DNA of 19,694 nt from Candidatus Hodarchaeaceae archaeon (GCA_030018135.1 JASEGJ010000021.1:1-19694), one strand, 5' to 3'. Counted from the first letter of the stretch, positions 1-7,040 are shown. The notes: a model not told the origin generated them from the letters alone. Program-made: numbers and translations.

Positions 1-65
1 TCTGGGACTCCGATGTTTTTAAACTACGGCGTGACTTGTGGGAAATGACTTAAATTGCCCCAACG

Positions 66-73
66 TTTTAATA
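66..73 (+). promoter_or_regulatory. TATA-like box of the metallophosphoesterase gene
   Basis: The AT-rich element TTTTAATA is centred about 27 nt before the GTG at 97, the usual archaeal distance from TATA box to transcription start. No purine-rich ribosome site lies just upstream of that GTG, so the mRNA is probably leaderless. A second AT element (ACTTAAAT, near 49-56) is an alternative that would give a short leader. This was recognised by eye only. Confidence 0.4.
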
Positions 74-96
74 TTCGTCGGTACCTATAATCATCG

Positions 97-756
97 GTGG
101 TTGACCTGCGCATTCTAGCGGTGGCCGATTTTCATGGGCTGCCTAACGCGGATGATAACTTATCGAAATTCCTCCAACGCGGCTATGATTGCCTAGTATT
201 GATTGGAGACCTCACAAACTTCGGTCCGGTAAGCTCGGTTGACAGTATGTTAACGAGGATTGAAGCTGCTGGCGTGTTAACACTCGCAGTACCCGGCAAT
301 TGCGACCCAAAGCCAATACTGGAGGTCCTCGATAAACACGGCGTCAACTTGCATGCTAAATGCATGGAGTTCGGCGACATTACTTTCGTTGGCCTAGGCG
401 GTTCCAATCTGACGCCTTTCAACACGCCCTTTGAGTTTACCGAGGCCGAAATCCACGAAGAGTTGGCGGCACTAACCTGTGAGGTTAACGATAGATGGGT
501 GCTAGTGACCCATACCCCTCCATACGATACACGTGTCGACCGAACCGACGCAGGTATACATGTTGGAAGCAAGAGCATCAAACAGTTTATCGAACAAAAA
601 CAGCCATTAGTGGCATTGTGCGGCCATGTCCACGAAGCTCGAAACACGGATAAACTGGGTAGAACCTTGATCATCAATCCAGGACCGATTAACAAGGGTT
701 ATGCAGCGGAGGTAGTTATAGGCGATGGAGTTTGCGCCAAGCTGTTGGAAGTTTAG
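97..756 (+). CDS. Calcineurin-like metallophosphoesterase
   Basis: This 219-aa protein shows the metal-binding motifs of the calcineurin-like phosphoesterase superfamily in order: ADFHG near residue 10 (D-x-H), GDLTNFG near 37 (GD), GNCD near 67 (the GN[HC][DE] position), THTPPYD near 138 (H) and GHVHEAR near 175 (GHxH). Together these hold a dinuclear metal centre that hydrolyses phosphomono- or diesters. There is no signal peptide or membrane segment, so it is cytosolic. It resembles the small archaeal single-domain members, but the substrate cannot be read from sequence. The start is GTG at 97, which begins the conserved first strand (DLRILAVADFHG), and an upstream TATA element fits a leaderless transcript. 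The gene appears to be monocistronic. The fold and superfamily are secure, the exact role is not. Confidence 0.9.
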   Translation: MVDLRILAVADFHGLPNADDNLSKFLQRGYDCLVLIGDLTNFGPVSSVDSMLTRIEAAGVLTLAVPGNCDPKPILEVLDKHGVNLHAKCMEFGDITFVGLGGSNLTPFNTPFEFTEAEIHEELAALTCEVNDRWVLVTHTPPYDTRVDRTDAGIHVGSKSIKQFIEQKQPLVALCGHVHEARNTDKLGRTLIINPGPINKGYAAEVVIGDGVCAKLLEV

Positions 757-841
757 CCTTTGACCCACTATCGGTTAGCTTAAGATGACGCATGTGGCTA
801 CCATTATCTGTAGTTGCTTATTAACTCAATTTGAGGGTCGG

Positions 842-1015
842 ATGAGGGCGAGATCGCCGAAAGCGAGGCCAGGTATTGTCCAATTTGCGGCTCATCGAAG
901 CTAAAGTGGGTGCTACCACAGATTTGGTCATTTACGATGTATGAAGTGTGGTTATCGAGGTTCGCTCATCAAAAATGATAAGTCAACACTAAATGACGCC
1001 CGTCTTTATTGCTAA
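842..1015 (+). pseudogene. Frameshifted small zinc-ribbon protein remnant
   Basis: Two overlapping reading frames together encode what looks like one small archaeal zinc ribbon. The frame through 844-936 gives ARYCPICGSSKLKWVLPQIW then SF. The frame from 935 gives RCMKCGYRGSLIKNDKS and runs to a TAA at 1013-1015. The layout CPxCGS, then WxLPQxWS, then CxxCGYRG matches, from memory, a widespread archaeal zinc-ribbon family of about 50-60 residues. The break lies at 931-938: removing one base, or restoring two, would rejoin the halves. No start codon is in frame with the first half. The nearest ATG (842) is in another frame, so a second shift near the 5' end is likely. The 3' end overlaps the convergent egsA end. 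It could be true gene decay or assembly error. The function of the intact family is not known to me. Confidence 0.5.
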
Positions 1016-2035
1016 TCGCTCGGCGGCATGTTTGCTCAAGCCTTTGTCGAGAACTGTATATCGCTCAGGCCTGATTCTGTGGGCAATGGTCAGCGCCTTG
1101 ATGATGTATTTAGCGGGTATATTCAGCCCTCCAGCGTTTGTCGGACAACCTATTGTGCGGAGCGCGTCGCGAATTGCCTGCCAATCACCGCCGTGCAAAT
1201 ACATCATCATTATTGTGCCCACCCCGCATTGCTCGCCGTGCAGTGCTGGTTGAGGAGCCAGGAGATCAAGTGCATGACTGAACAGGTGTTCAGAGCCGCT
1301 CGCTGGTCTACTGCTACCAGCTATCCCCATCGCCACCCCGCTGCTTATAAGCGCCTTGACGACCTTACGCACGCTTTCTTCAGTATGTTGTCTTATGATA
1401 TTTGCATTCTCCATTATCAGCTGAGCGCTCATCAACGAGAGCGCGGCAGCATATTCGCTATAAGGCTCTCCGCGTAGACGGCGTGCAAGTTCCCAGTCGC
1501 GAACGGCTGTAAAATTCGCGATGAGGTCCCCACAACCAGCAGCCAAGAGGCGACGTGGGGCACTTTTGATAACTAACGTGTCGGCAATAATTGCAGTGGG
1601 AGCGTGAGTTTCAATTGAGGCGGGATGGCCCCTGCCTTTGATGGACGCACGTGCGGATGCTATGCCGTCATGTGAAGCGGCGGTTGGCACTGAGATGAAC
1701 GGCTTGCTCTCGTAAAAAGATGCGAGTTTTGCGATATCGATACATTTGCCGCCGCCGACGCCTAAAAGGAAGTCTATCTCTTTTCTCACGAGTCTGCGCA
1801 CCCGTGTGACGGCCCTTATGTTGGCCCGCTCTACAAGCACATATTTAACATCAAAATTCTTTTTCGTTAACGAACCGTGGACCCTATTGCCAGCTATCTG
1901 AAAGGTTAGGGAATCGGATACAATTAGTGCCCTCTTGCCCAAGCATAAGCGGCTACAAACATCTGCAACTCGCCCGATCACCCGTGGACCCATCCAGATC
2001 TCACGAGGCAGTTCTATGCGTTTTGGTTCCTTCAT
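989..2035 (-). CDS. egsA: sn-glycerol-1-phosphate dehydrogenase
   Basis: The 348-aa product is an iron-alcohol-dehydrogenase/dehydroquinate-synthase-fold enzyme that reduces dihydroxyacetone phosphate to sn-glycerol-1-phosphate with NAD(P)H. This is the first committed step of archaeal ether-lipid synthesis and sets the glycerol stereochemistry. Visible motifs are the dinucleotide-binding GGGKCIDIAK near residues 94-103, the substrate/cofactor loop PTAASHDGIAS near 117-127, and the presumed zinc ligands D170 (AAGCGD), H250 (SGSEH) and H266 (ALHGEQCG). Length is normal for archaeal EgsA (about 340-350). The start is ATG at 2033-2035 with a weak GGCGATC ribosome site. The gene is divergent from psmB and shares its AT-rich promoter region. 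Its 3' end overlaps the decayed zinc-ribbon remnant. The bacterial relative AraM is an alternative name for the family, but the archaeal context makes EgsA the clear choice. Confidence 0.95.
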   Translation of the reverse strand: MKEPKRIELPREIWMGPRVIGRVADVCSRLCLGKRALIVSDSLTFQIAGNRVHGSLTKKNFDVKYVLVERANIRAVTRVRRLVRKEIDFLLGVGGGKCIDIAKLASFYESKPFISVPTAASHDGIASARASIKGRGHPASIETHAPTAIIADTLVIKSAPRRLLAAGCGDLIANFTAVRDWELARRLRGEPYSEYAAALSLMSAQLIMENANIIRQHTEESVRKVVKALISSGVAMGIAGSSRPASGSEHLFSHALDLLAPQPALHGEQCGVGTIMMMYLHGGDWQAIRDALRTIGCPTNAGGLNIPAKYIIKALTIAHRIRPERYTVLDKGLSKHAAERLAIKTGVI

Positions 2036-2082
2036 CGATGATCGCCTTGAGCAGACTCTCGGTTTGCCGTTAGCAGGTAAAC

Positions 2083-2090
2083 TTTATATA
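2083..2090. promoter_or_regulatory. Shared TATA element between egsA and psmB
   Basis: TTTATATA on the plus strand reads TATATAAA on the minus strand, so one element looks like a TATA box both ways. In the psmB direction it is preceded by a purine/A-rich BRE-like GGTAAAC and predicts a start near 2113, giving a leader of about 40 nt. In the egsA direction it predicts a start near 2060, giving a leader of about 25 nt. The BRE-side sequence is less convincing for egsA. No transcript data are available here. Confidence 0.45.
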
Positions 2091-2152
2091 CGGATAGCGA
2101 GAGTTTTTACTGCTGCTTCTAATGCGGCATTTCTTAGCAGGCGGGTGTTCAA

Positions 2153-2776
2153 TTGAAAAATGATCAGCTGAAATATTTGGAGGGCACAACGACCATCGGG
2201 TTGATATGTAAAGATGGGGTGATCCTCGTTACCGACACTAGAGCTACGATGGGTAATTTGGTCGCAAGCAAGCAGGCGCGAAAGATCTACAAAATAACAG
2301 ACACGATTGGTATCACCGTCGCCGGGGGCGTGGCTGACACCCAGGCCCTCGTGAACATATTGCGCGCCGAAGCTGGGTATTACCATATGCGCGAGGGCGT
2401 GCCCATGAACGTACGGGCAGCTGCGAGATTGGTCGCAAACGTGCTTCACGCCTACCGCCTGTTCCCCTACATAGCTAATTTGTTGGTCGGCGGCGTCGAT
2501 GCTAAAGGACAGCGATTGCACTTTATCGACCTTGACGGTTCGCTTACCGAGGAAACCATGGTGGCTACCGGCTCTGGTTCCCCAGTTGCTTATGGCCTGT
2601 TGGAAAGCGAGTTTAAAGAGGGGATAACCACCAAGGAAGCTTTACCCATAGCCGTTAAAGCGATTAAGGCGGCTATGAAGCGCGATATCGCCACTGGTAA
2701 TGAGCTGATGGTTGCGGTCATAACTAATGCTGGATATAAAGAGCTCTCGCCTGAAGAGATCAAAAAGCTAGCTTAA
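2153..2776 (+). CDS. psmB: 20S proteasome beta subunit
   Basis: This 207-aa protein is the catalytic subunit of the archaeal 20S proteasome, an Ntn-hydrolase that degrades unfolded or tagged proteins inside a barrel made with alpha subunits. The short propeptide ends LEG before TTTIG, so self-cleavage would expose Thr12 as the N-terminal nucleophile. Counting from that Thr, Asp17 (VTDTRAT) and Lys33 (QARKIYKI) fall at the canonical catalytic positions, and GSGSP and the LLVGG strand are also present. The start is TTG at 2153, preceded by a GGCGGGTG-like site. An 11-residue propeptide is normal for archaea. The gene is followed 21 nt later by aCPSF1, probably in one transcript. No alpha subunit gene lies in the window. 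Confidence 0.96.
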   Translation: MKNDQLKYLEGTTTIGLICKDGVILVTDTRATMGNLVASKQARKIYKITDTIGITVAGGVADTQALVNILRAEAGYYHMREGVPMNVRAAARLVANVLHAYRLFPYIANLLVGGVDAKGQRLHFIDLDGSLTEETMVATGSGSPVAYGLLESEFKEGITTKEALPIAVKAIKAAMKRDIATGNELMVAVITNAGYKELSPEEIKKLA

Positions 2777-2797
2777 AAAAATCTGAAGGTGGCCCGC

Positions 2798-4705
2798 ATG
2801 GCTGCGGAAGAACTCTTGAACGAGATAAAGCGCGTTGTGAAAGAGGAACCCCTGTTTGCGGATGCGATCTCCGACATCGATTTTGAGGGCCCGAAGGTGG
2901 TGCTCTACTGCCGCAACCTAGACCTACTCACACAGAATGGGGACGCGATCAAAGAGCTTGCACGTAGGATTCGAAAGCGCATCACATTGCGTCCAGACCC
3001 GTCGATTTTAACGGAACAGAAGGAAGCCGAGGAGGAGATTCGACAGGTGGTGCCCCCAGAGGCCGGCATAGTGGATATTGTATTCAGCCCAGATGTTGGC
3101 GAGGTCGCAATAGAGGCTCAAAAGCCAGGAATTGCGATTGGTAAGGGTGGTGCTTTGCTACGAGAGATGATGCGGAGGATTAGTTGGACACCGAGGGTTG
3201 TTCGTGCCCTGCCGATTCAATCGGATATCGTGCGGAATATCCGTTACTCCGTAATTCAAGCGAGCGCGGAGCACAGAGAAATTATGCGCAAGATCGGCAG
3301 ACGAATTCACCGCGAACCAAAGGCAAAAGCTGGTTGGGTCAGGGTATCTACGCTTGGCGGTTCACGTGAAGTCGGTCGATCATCGTTCTTCCTGCACACT
3401 CCAGAGAGCCGCGTTCTGCTTGACTGCGGCATAAATGTCACATCGGATGAGCGAGCATTTCCACACCTTGAGGCACCTGAGCTGAGGTTATCCGAACTCG
3501 ATGCCGTTATCATAAGTCACGCTCACCTCGACCACATGGGATTCGTGCCATACCTCTTTAAGTACGGGTTTGAGGGGCCAGTCTACTGCACGCTACCAAC
3601 GCGCGATTTAGCGGTTCTGCTACAGCTGGATTATATCGAAATAGCTGAGCGAGAAGACAAACCATTGCCCTACGATAAAAAGGATATCCGCACTTTCGTG
3701 CAGCATACTATTCCGCTTGACTACGGCGATGTTACAGATATTTCACCCGATATCAAGATCACATTTCACAATGCCGGACACATCCTTGGATCGGCAATTA
3801 CGCATATTCACGTCGGCGAAGGCTTGTACAATATTTTATACACCGGCGACCTAAAGTTTGACCGCACGCGACTTTTTTCGCCAGCAGTTCATACTTTTCC
3901 CCGTTTAGAAACCCTGATTATAGATAGCACCTATGGCGGTGCCGAGGATATCCAACCCTTCCGGGCCGATGCTGAGAAGGAATTCATACGCGTGGTAGCC
4001 GAAACCATAAAACGAGGTGGCAAAGTTCTGGTACCAGTATTTGCGGTTGGGCGAGCGCAGGAGATAATGGTTTTACTTGACGACTGTAGGCGGGCCGGAA
4101 TGCTGGATAACATACCAGTTTATTTAGATGGCATGATCTGGGAGGCAACGGCCATTCACACTGCGTACCCTGAATATCTGTGCCCTGAACTGCGTGAACA
4201 AATTTTCCATCAAGATAGAAATCCATTCTTGTCGGACATGTTCACCCATGTGACCGGACCAGACCAGCGTGCTCAAGTAATTGACGGCGAGCCAGCAGTT
4301 ATTTTATCAACGGCGGGTATGATGGCTGGCGGACCAGTCATAGAATACTTTAAGGCTTTGGCCCCAGATCCAAGCAATGCCTTAGCGTTTGTTGGTTATC
4401 AATGCGAGGGGTCGCTTGGCAGGCGAATTCAGAAGGGCTGGCGAGAGATACCATTACGAGGCGCGGGGGGCAGGGTTGAAGAGGTAAAGGTCAATATGGA
4501 GGTTCGAACCATTGAGGGCTTTAGCGGCCACTCCGATCGGGCCCAATTGTTGAATTATATCCGGAAAATCGTTCCGAAGCCGGAGCGCGTGATTTGCTGC
4601 CACGGCGACGATAGCAAGTGTGTTGACCTAGCAAGCGCTATACACAAACTTTTTAAGATAGAAACAAGAGCGCCAGCGAACTTGGACACGATTAGGCTGT
4701 GTTAG
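2798..4705 (+). CDS. aCPSF1: KH-domain beta-CASP ribonuclease (transcription termination factor)
   Basis: This product of about 635 residues is the archaeal homologue of CPSF73/CPSF-1, an endo/5'-3' exoribonuclease shown in methanogens to cut nascent RNA at U-rich 3' ends and drive termination. The N-terminal 180 residues form two KH-type RNA-binding domains (GKGG near residue 118). The metallo-beta-lactamase part follows: LLDCG near 207, HAHLDHMG near 241, NAGHILGS near 325 and YTGDLKFD near 348. The beta-CASP part has DSTYG near 376, PVFAVGRAQE near 413, GFSGHSDR near 574 and a final CCHG near 600. All metal-ligand motifs are present. I chose ATG 2798 because GAAGGTGG sits just upstream. 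A GTG at 2789 would lie inside that site. It follows psmB, a pairing I recall from euryarchaea. There is no obvious hairpin terminator downstream, and the 104-nt gap to the convergent ZPR1 gene holds nothing else I can support. Confidence 0.96.
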   Translation: MAAEELLNEIKRVVKEEPLFADAISDIDFEGPKVVLYCRNLDLLTQNGDAIKELARRIRKRITLRPDPSILTEQKEAEEEIRQVVPPEAGIVDIVFSPDVGEVAIEAQKPGIAIGKGGALLREMMRRISWTPRVVRALPIQSDIVRNIRYSVIQASAEHREIMRKIGRRIHREPKAKAGWVRVSTLGGSREVGRSSFFLHTPESRVLLDCGINVTSDERAFPHLEAPELRLSELDAVIISHAHLDHMGFVPYLFKYGFEGPVYCTLPTRDLAVLLQLDYIEIAEREDKPLPYDKKDIRTFVQHTIPLDYGDVTDISPDIKITFHNAGHILGSAITHIHVGEGLYNILYTGDLKFDRTRLFSPAVHTFPRLETLIIDSTYGGAEDIQPFRADAEKEFIRVVAETIKRGGKVLVPVFAVGRAQEIMVLLDDCRRAGMLDNIPVYLDGMIWEATAIHTAYPEYLCPELREQIFHQDRNPFLSDMFTHVTGPDQRAQVIDGEPAVILSTAGMMAGGPVIEYFKALAPDPSNALAFVGYQCEGSLGRRIQKGWREIPLRGAGGRVEEVKVNMEVRTIEGFSGHSDRAQLLNYIRKIVPKPERVICCHGDDSKCVDLASAIHKLFKIETRAPANLDTIRLC

Positions 4706-4809
4706 TGCCGACAATTTGGCGGCAGATTTATGTAATCCGATGGTTGCAAGAAAATCATCATAAAGCAATAACTACCTTGCCGCTTGGTGCTGAATTTTAA
4801 CCGATTAGC

Positions 4810-5355
4810 CTACCCTGCCTTAAGTAGGTTAAGTTCACGTTTCTTTGCGCGTTCATCGACGATCGCGCTATGTCCAAATGGGTCCACCACTATCAGCTTT
4901 GCCTTAAGTTTGCCCGCGCGTATTGCATCGAGCTTTTCAATCACCGCCTCGCCGCTACGCCGTCGGGCGGCGTTGGCCTCACGTAATGCAAGTTTCACGG
5001 CCTGCTCGATTCGATTGAGCACGCCCTCGATATTGGAAACGTAGCCCTCGGATGCGGGACCCGGTTCGATCGTGACTCCGAGTTCCGGTACTTTTATAGT
5101 TCCGGTGCTGGACTTCACCACCCTAACCACGAGGTCGGACTCAGACGTTATTCGAAACTCATAGCGCATAGGTTTGCGCTCGCCGAGGCACATGACATCG
5201 GCATGCCTAAAGTTGCAGTTATCGCAGCTCAGCAGCGTTTCCATAACCTCACCAAAGTAAGGGATATCGTCAATTCTACCCTTTACGTGAAAAGTTCCAA
5301 TGGCTCGACATGATGGGCAACGCTCAATAGGGAGCGTAAACTCCTGCCGCCGCAT
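4810..5355 (-). CDS. ZPR1-type zinc finger protein
   Basis: The 181-aa protein has one archaeal ZPR1 module: a C4 zinc finger (C13-x2-C16 and C44-x2-C47) followed by the beta-rich ZPR1 domain, including EGVLNRIE near 110 and VVDPFGHSAI near 155, a signature of the family. Eukaryotic ZPR1 has two such modules and binds the elongation factor EF1A as a folding chaperone. A similar link to archaeal EF1A is an inference. It is the last gene of a minus-strand operon, 15 nt after sepF, with a clear AGGTGG ribosome site just upstream of the ATG at 5353-5355. Length is normal for archaeal members. The family assignment is secure, the function is not established in archaea. Confidence 0.9.
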   Translation of the reverse strand: MRRQEFTLPIERCPSCRAIGTFHVKGRIDDIPYFGEVMETLLSCDNCNFRHADVMCLGERKPMRYEFRITSESDLVVRVVKSSTGTIKVPELGVTIEPGPASEGYVSNIEGVLNRIEQAVKLALREANAARRRSGEAVIEKLDAIRAGKLKAKLIVVDPFGHSAIVDERAKKRELNLLKAG

Positions 5356-5370
5356 AAAGCCACCTAAAAA

Positions 5371-5748
5371 TCAAGCTTCAGCTTTCTTAAATTGGATGCG
5401 GACGAATTTCGGCGTGGCTATTACCTTTGACTCGCTCAGGCGTCCGATATCTCCGCCAATACCATGGGCCATGCCCTTTAGTTGATCGATTGCGCGCTTT
5501 AACTCAGCAGGATCTTGATTCATGAGCGGAGTGATGTCGAGGATCACGATATTTCCCGCTCGCAGTTCATCCGAGATCTCCCGGACATCGACGAGGCTTT
5601 GTAGATTCATGCTCTTGACGTATATCGGTTCAATTTCGCTTAGACCTCTCATCTTGGCGGCCTCCTCAACCTCGAGAATGGGCACCTCCTCAACCGCCCC
5701 GGGTCTTCGCTCCGGTGTCCTTTTAAAAATACGCTTCAGGTATTCCAT
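5371..5748 (-). CDS. sepF: Cell division protein SepF (archaeal)
   Basis: The 125-aa product matches archaeal SepF, the membrane anchor of FtsZ in archaea without FtsA. The N-terminus (MEYLKRIFKR) is short, basic and hydrophobic, as expected of an amphipathic membrane-targeting helix. A variable linker follows, then a SepF core from about residue 40 to 120 with NIVILDITPLMN, AIDQLKGMAHGIGGDIGRL and VIATPKFVRI, the conserved helix-glycine-strand pattern of the family. The start is ATG 5746-5748 with GGGAG about 7 nt upstream. It begins 4 nt after the end of the PUA-domain gene and is followed by ZPR1, so it is almost certainly cotranscribed with translation-related genes. Its partner ftsZ lies about 2.4 kb away on the other strand. 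Confidence 0.92.
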   Translation of the reverse strand: MEYLKRIFKRTPERRPGAVEEVPILEVEEAAKMRGLSEIEPIYVKSMNLQSLVDVREISDELRAGNIVILDITPLMNQDPAELKRAIDQLKGMAHGIGGDIGRLSESKVIATPKFVRIQFKKAEA

Positions 5749-5752
5749 CCAG

Positions 5753-6298
5753 CTACTCCCCTCGTTGCAATCTGTCGATGGCTTTCTCTGTATTTAACCT
5801 TTTCTTGATGGCCTTAATTTGGCTTCCGAGCGACCAAACCCCATCGCCCACGTAATAGAGGTTTTTGACCACCCGCCCCTTAGGCGCTTTCATATCACAA
5901 CCAGCCACGAGCGCTAGGCCAACGGCGAGCGGTTTGCCGTGCCGCTCATCAACCACGACGACGCTATCACCAAGCGCGATGTCGCCATCTGCCGCGACCA
6001 CGCCAGGTGCCATAATATCGGCCCCGCTCACGATATGAGGCACAGCGCCCATGTCGATGACCACGCGTTTCAGCGGAATACGATCAACTGAGGCAAGAGT
6101 CGGGAAAAACCCATCCTTCGTCTTTATCACGAACGGCTTACCGTTTACCAAAACGACCTCGATGCCATCTTTAAGCTCCACGATCTCTATATCACCTTTT
6201 AGAAGTTCGATTGCGGCTTTACCAAACCTATTGGCGAGCTCGGCGGTGAGCTGCTTAATCAGAGCCCCTCGCGGATGATAACGCCGGTTTATCGACAT
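5753..6298 (-). CDS. PUA-domain RNA-binding protein (MCT-1/Tma20-like)
   Basis: From ATG 6296-6298 the product is 181 aa. The N-terminal half, with FVIKTKDGFFPTL, resembles the pre-PUA domain (DUF1947-like) of archaeal relatives of eukaryotic MCT-1/Tma20. The C-terminal half is a PUA domain with VPHIVSGADIMAPGVV and VVVVDERHGKPLAVG, the RNA-contacting strands. Eukaryotic homologues act with DENR in ribosome recycling and re-initiation; an analogous translation role here is inferred. An in-frame ATG at 6320-6322 adds eight residues, but it overlaps the TATA-like element, which predicts a transcript beginning at 6298-6299. A leaderless mRNA from the 6298 ATG therefore fits best. It is the first gene of the operon with sepF and zpr1. 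Confidence 0.88.
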   Translation of the reverse strand: MSINRRYHPRGALIKQLTAELANRFGKAAIELLKGDIEIVELKDGIEVVLVNGKPFVIKTKDGFFPTLASVDRIPLKRVVIDMGAVPHIVSGADIMAPGVVAADGDIALGDSVVVVDERHGKPLAVGLALVAGCDMKAPKGRVVKNLYYVGDGVWSLGSQIKAIKKRLNTEKAIDRLQRGE

Positions 6299-6321
6299 TA
6301 TGCTAAAATGGGCACGATACA

Positions 6322-6330
6322 CTTAAATAC
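6322..6330. promoter_or_regulatory. Shared TATA element between the PUA gene and lsm
   Basis: CTTAAATAC on the plus strand reads GTATTTAAG on the minus strand. Counting about 27 nt from its centre lands on the PUA-gene ATG (6298) in one direction. In the other it lands at 6350-6353, between the two candidate lsm ATGs (6349, 6358). Neither gene has a good ribosome site, so both first genes may be read from leaderless or near-leaderless mRNAs off one AT element. This rests on spacing only. Confidence 0.5.
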
Positions 6331-6357
6331 GAAGCCGCCGATGGGTTGATGATTTTC

Positions 6358-6585
6358 ATGTCTGCACAGCGACCTCTAGATGTCTTAAACCGTGCCTTGG
6401 GGTCATCGGTACTGGTGAGCCTTAAGGGTGGTCGCGAGCTTCGGGGTAAGCTCAGCGGCTTCGATGTGCATGTCAACTTAGTGCTCGAGGATGCTGAAGA
6501 ACTACACGGCAATGAGTCCGTCAAGCGATATGGCACGATGATTATCCGCGGCGATAGCGTAGTTTTCATCTCGCCAGCTGGGTGA
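6358..6585 (+). CDS. Lsm/Sm-like RNA-binding protein
   Basis: This protein of about 75 residues has the Sm fold: the N-terminal helix [11 protein letters not shown], Sm1 ([31 protein letters not shown]) and Sm2 ([15 protein letters not shown]). The RG-D positions in Sm2 and D-x-H-x-N in Sm1 form the uridine-binding pocket. Archaeal Lsm proteins assemble heptameric rings that bind U-rich RNA. I chose ATG 6358 because homologues start a few residues before QRPLDVL. ATG 6349 and TTG 6346 are in-frame alternatives adding three or four residues. Its stop is 4 nt before the rpl37e start. Lsm followed by L37e is, from memory, a conserved archaeal pair, which supports cotranscription. Confidence 0.94.
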   Translation: MSAQRPLDVLNRALGSSVLVSLKGGRELRGKLSGFDVHVNLVLEDAEELHGNESVKRYGTMIIRGDSVVFISPAG

Positions 6586-6589
6586 TCTC

Positions 6590-6775
6590 ATGGTCAAGGG
6601 CACTGCGGCTATGGGCAAGCGCCACAAGATAATGCACATTCGTTGCCGGCGATGCGGCAGGCGCGCTTTTCACGCTCAGAAGGGGGTTTGTGCAGCCTGC
6701 GGCTACGGCAGATCGCGCCGAATCACGCGCTACAATTGGAAAGCAAAGAAGGTGCAGGGCCTGCGGCTCCGATAG
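6590..6775 (+). CDS. rpl37e: Large-subunit ribosomal protein L37e (eL37)
   Basis: The 61-aa protein is the archaeal/eukaryotic-specific zinc-finger ribosomal protein eL37. It begins [13 protein letters not shown], has the C4 zinc finger CRRCG plus CAACG, and ends in the basic stretch [15 protein letters not shown] that threads into 23S rRNA. The start ATG at 6590 is preceded by GGTGATCT, a strong match to the archaeal anti-Shine-Dalgarno region that overlaps the lsm stop codon and indicates translational coupling. A later in-frame ATG (MGKRHK) is less likely because homologues share the KGT-x-x-MG start. Confidence 0.96.
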   Translation: MVKGTAAMGKRHKIMHIRCRRCGRRAFHAQKGVCAACGYGRSRRITRYNWKAKKVQGLRLR

Positions 6776-6820
6776 GCAATCATTCCGATGCCACCCATTT
6801 GAGAACCGCTGTCAAGCCTG

Positions 6821-6834
6821 TCCTATTTTTAGGA
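6821..6834 (+). terminator. Possible terminator after rpl37e
   Basis: TCCTA and TAGGA form a five-pair stem around a T-rich loop, with a run of five T inside, 45 nt after the rpl37e stop and before the tRNA-Ala promoter. Archaeal termination depends mainly on T runs, so the T tract itself is the more meaningful part. The evidence is weak. Confidence 0.3.
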
Positions 6835-6847
6835 TGGGCCGCAATTT

Positions 6848-6855
6848 CTTTAAGC
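6848..6855 (+). promoter_or_regulatory. TATA-like box of tRNA-Ala
   Basis: CTTTAAGC is centred about 26-27 nt before the first base of the tRNA (6878), which would place transcription initiation at or near the mature 5' end. Judged on sequence and spacing only. Confidence 0.4.
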
Positions 6856-6877
6856 CTGAGTGACGACTCCCTTTTGT

Positions 6878-6974
6878 GGGCCGGTAGATCAGCCTGGTAT
6901 GATCGTCCGCTTGGCATACGTGCCAAAAGCGCGGCTGAAGCGGGAGGTCGCGGGTTCAAATCCCGCCCGGTCCA
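6878..6974 (+). tRNA. tRNA-Ala (GGC), intron-containing
   Basis: The full cloverleaf can be drawn: acceptor GGGCCGG (6878-6884) with CCGGTCC (6967-6973), D stem GATC/GATC, anticodon stem TCCGC (6906-6910) with GCGGG (6940-6944), a five-base variable loop, and T arm GCGGG-TTCAAAT-CCCGC. The anticodon is GGC at 6913-6915 in the loop TTGGCAT. The acceptor has the G3-U70 wobble pair (6880/6971), the identity mark of tRNA-Ala. The discriminator is A at 6974, and no CCA is encoded (the next bases are CAT). A 22-nt insertion separates the anticodon loop from the 3' half of its stem and is best read as an intron. The mature form would be 75 nt. Confidence 0.93.
6918..6939 (+). other. Predicted 22-nt tRNA-Ala intron near position 38/39
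   Basis: Removing 6918-6939 leaves the loop TTGGCAT closed by TCCGC/GCGGG, as I recall from other archaeal tRNA-Ala(GGC). A bulge-helix-bulge-like fold can be drawn: TGGC (6912-6915) pairs with GCTG (6934-6937), the three-base bulge ATA (6916-6918) faces the 5' cut, CGTGC (6919-6923) pairs with GCGCG (6929-6933) around CAAAA, and an AA-containing bulge marks the 3' cut. The outer junction is imperfect. A rival 6-bp hairpin (TTGGCA/TGCCAA) and a shifted 37/38 boundary are possible, so the exact splice sites are uncertain by about a base. Confidence 0.65.
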
Positions 6975-7040
6975 CATCTTTAAAAAATATGGCAAAATAG
7001 TGAAGTGCTCCTATCCTCTTTAATGCACCTGACTAAGGGA

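Noticed and set aside
6643-7023. Plus-strand ORF running from rpl37e through tRNA-Ala
   Set aside because: It is an alternate frame of L37e followed by the tRNA sequence; the tRNA and L37e explain the interval.
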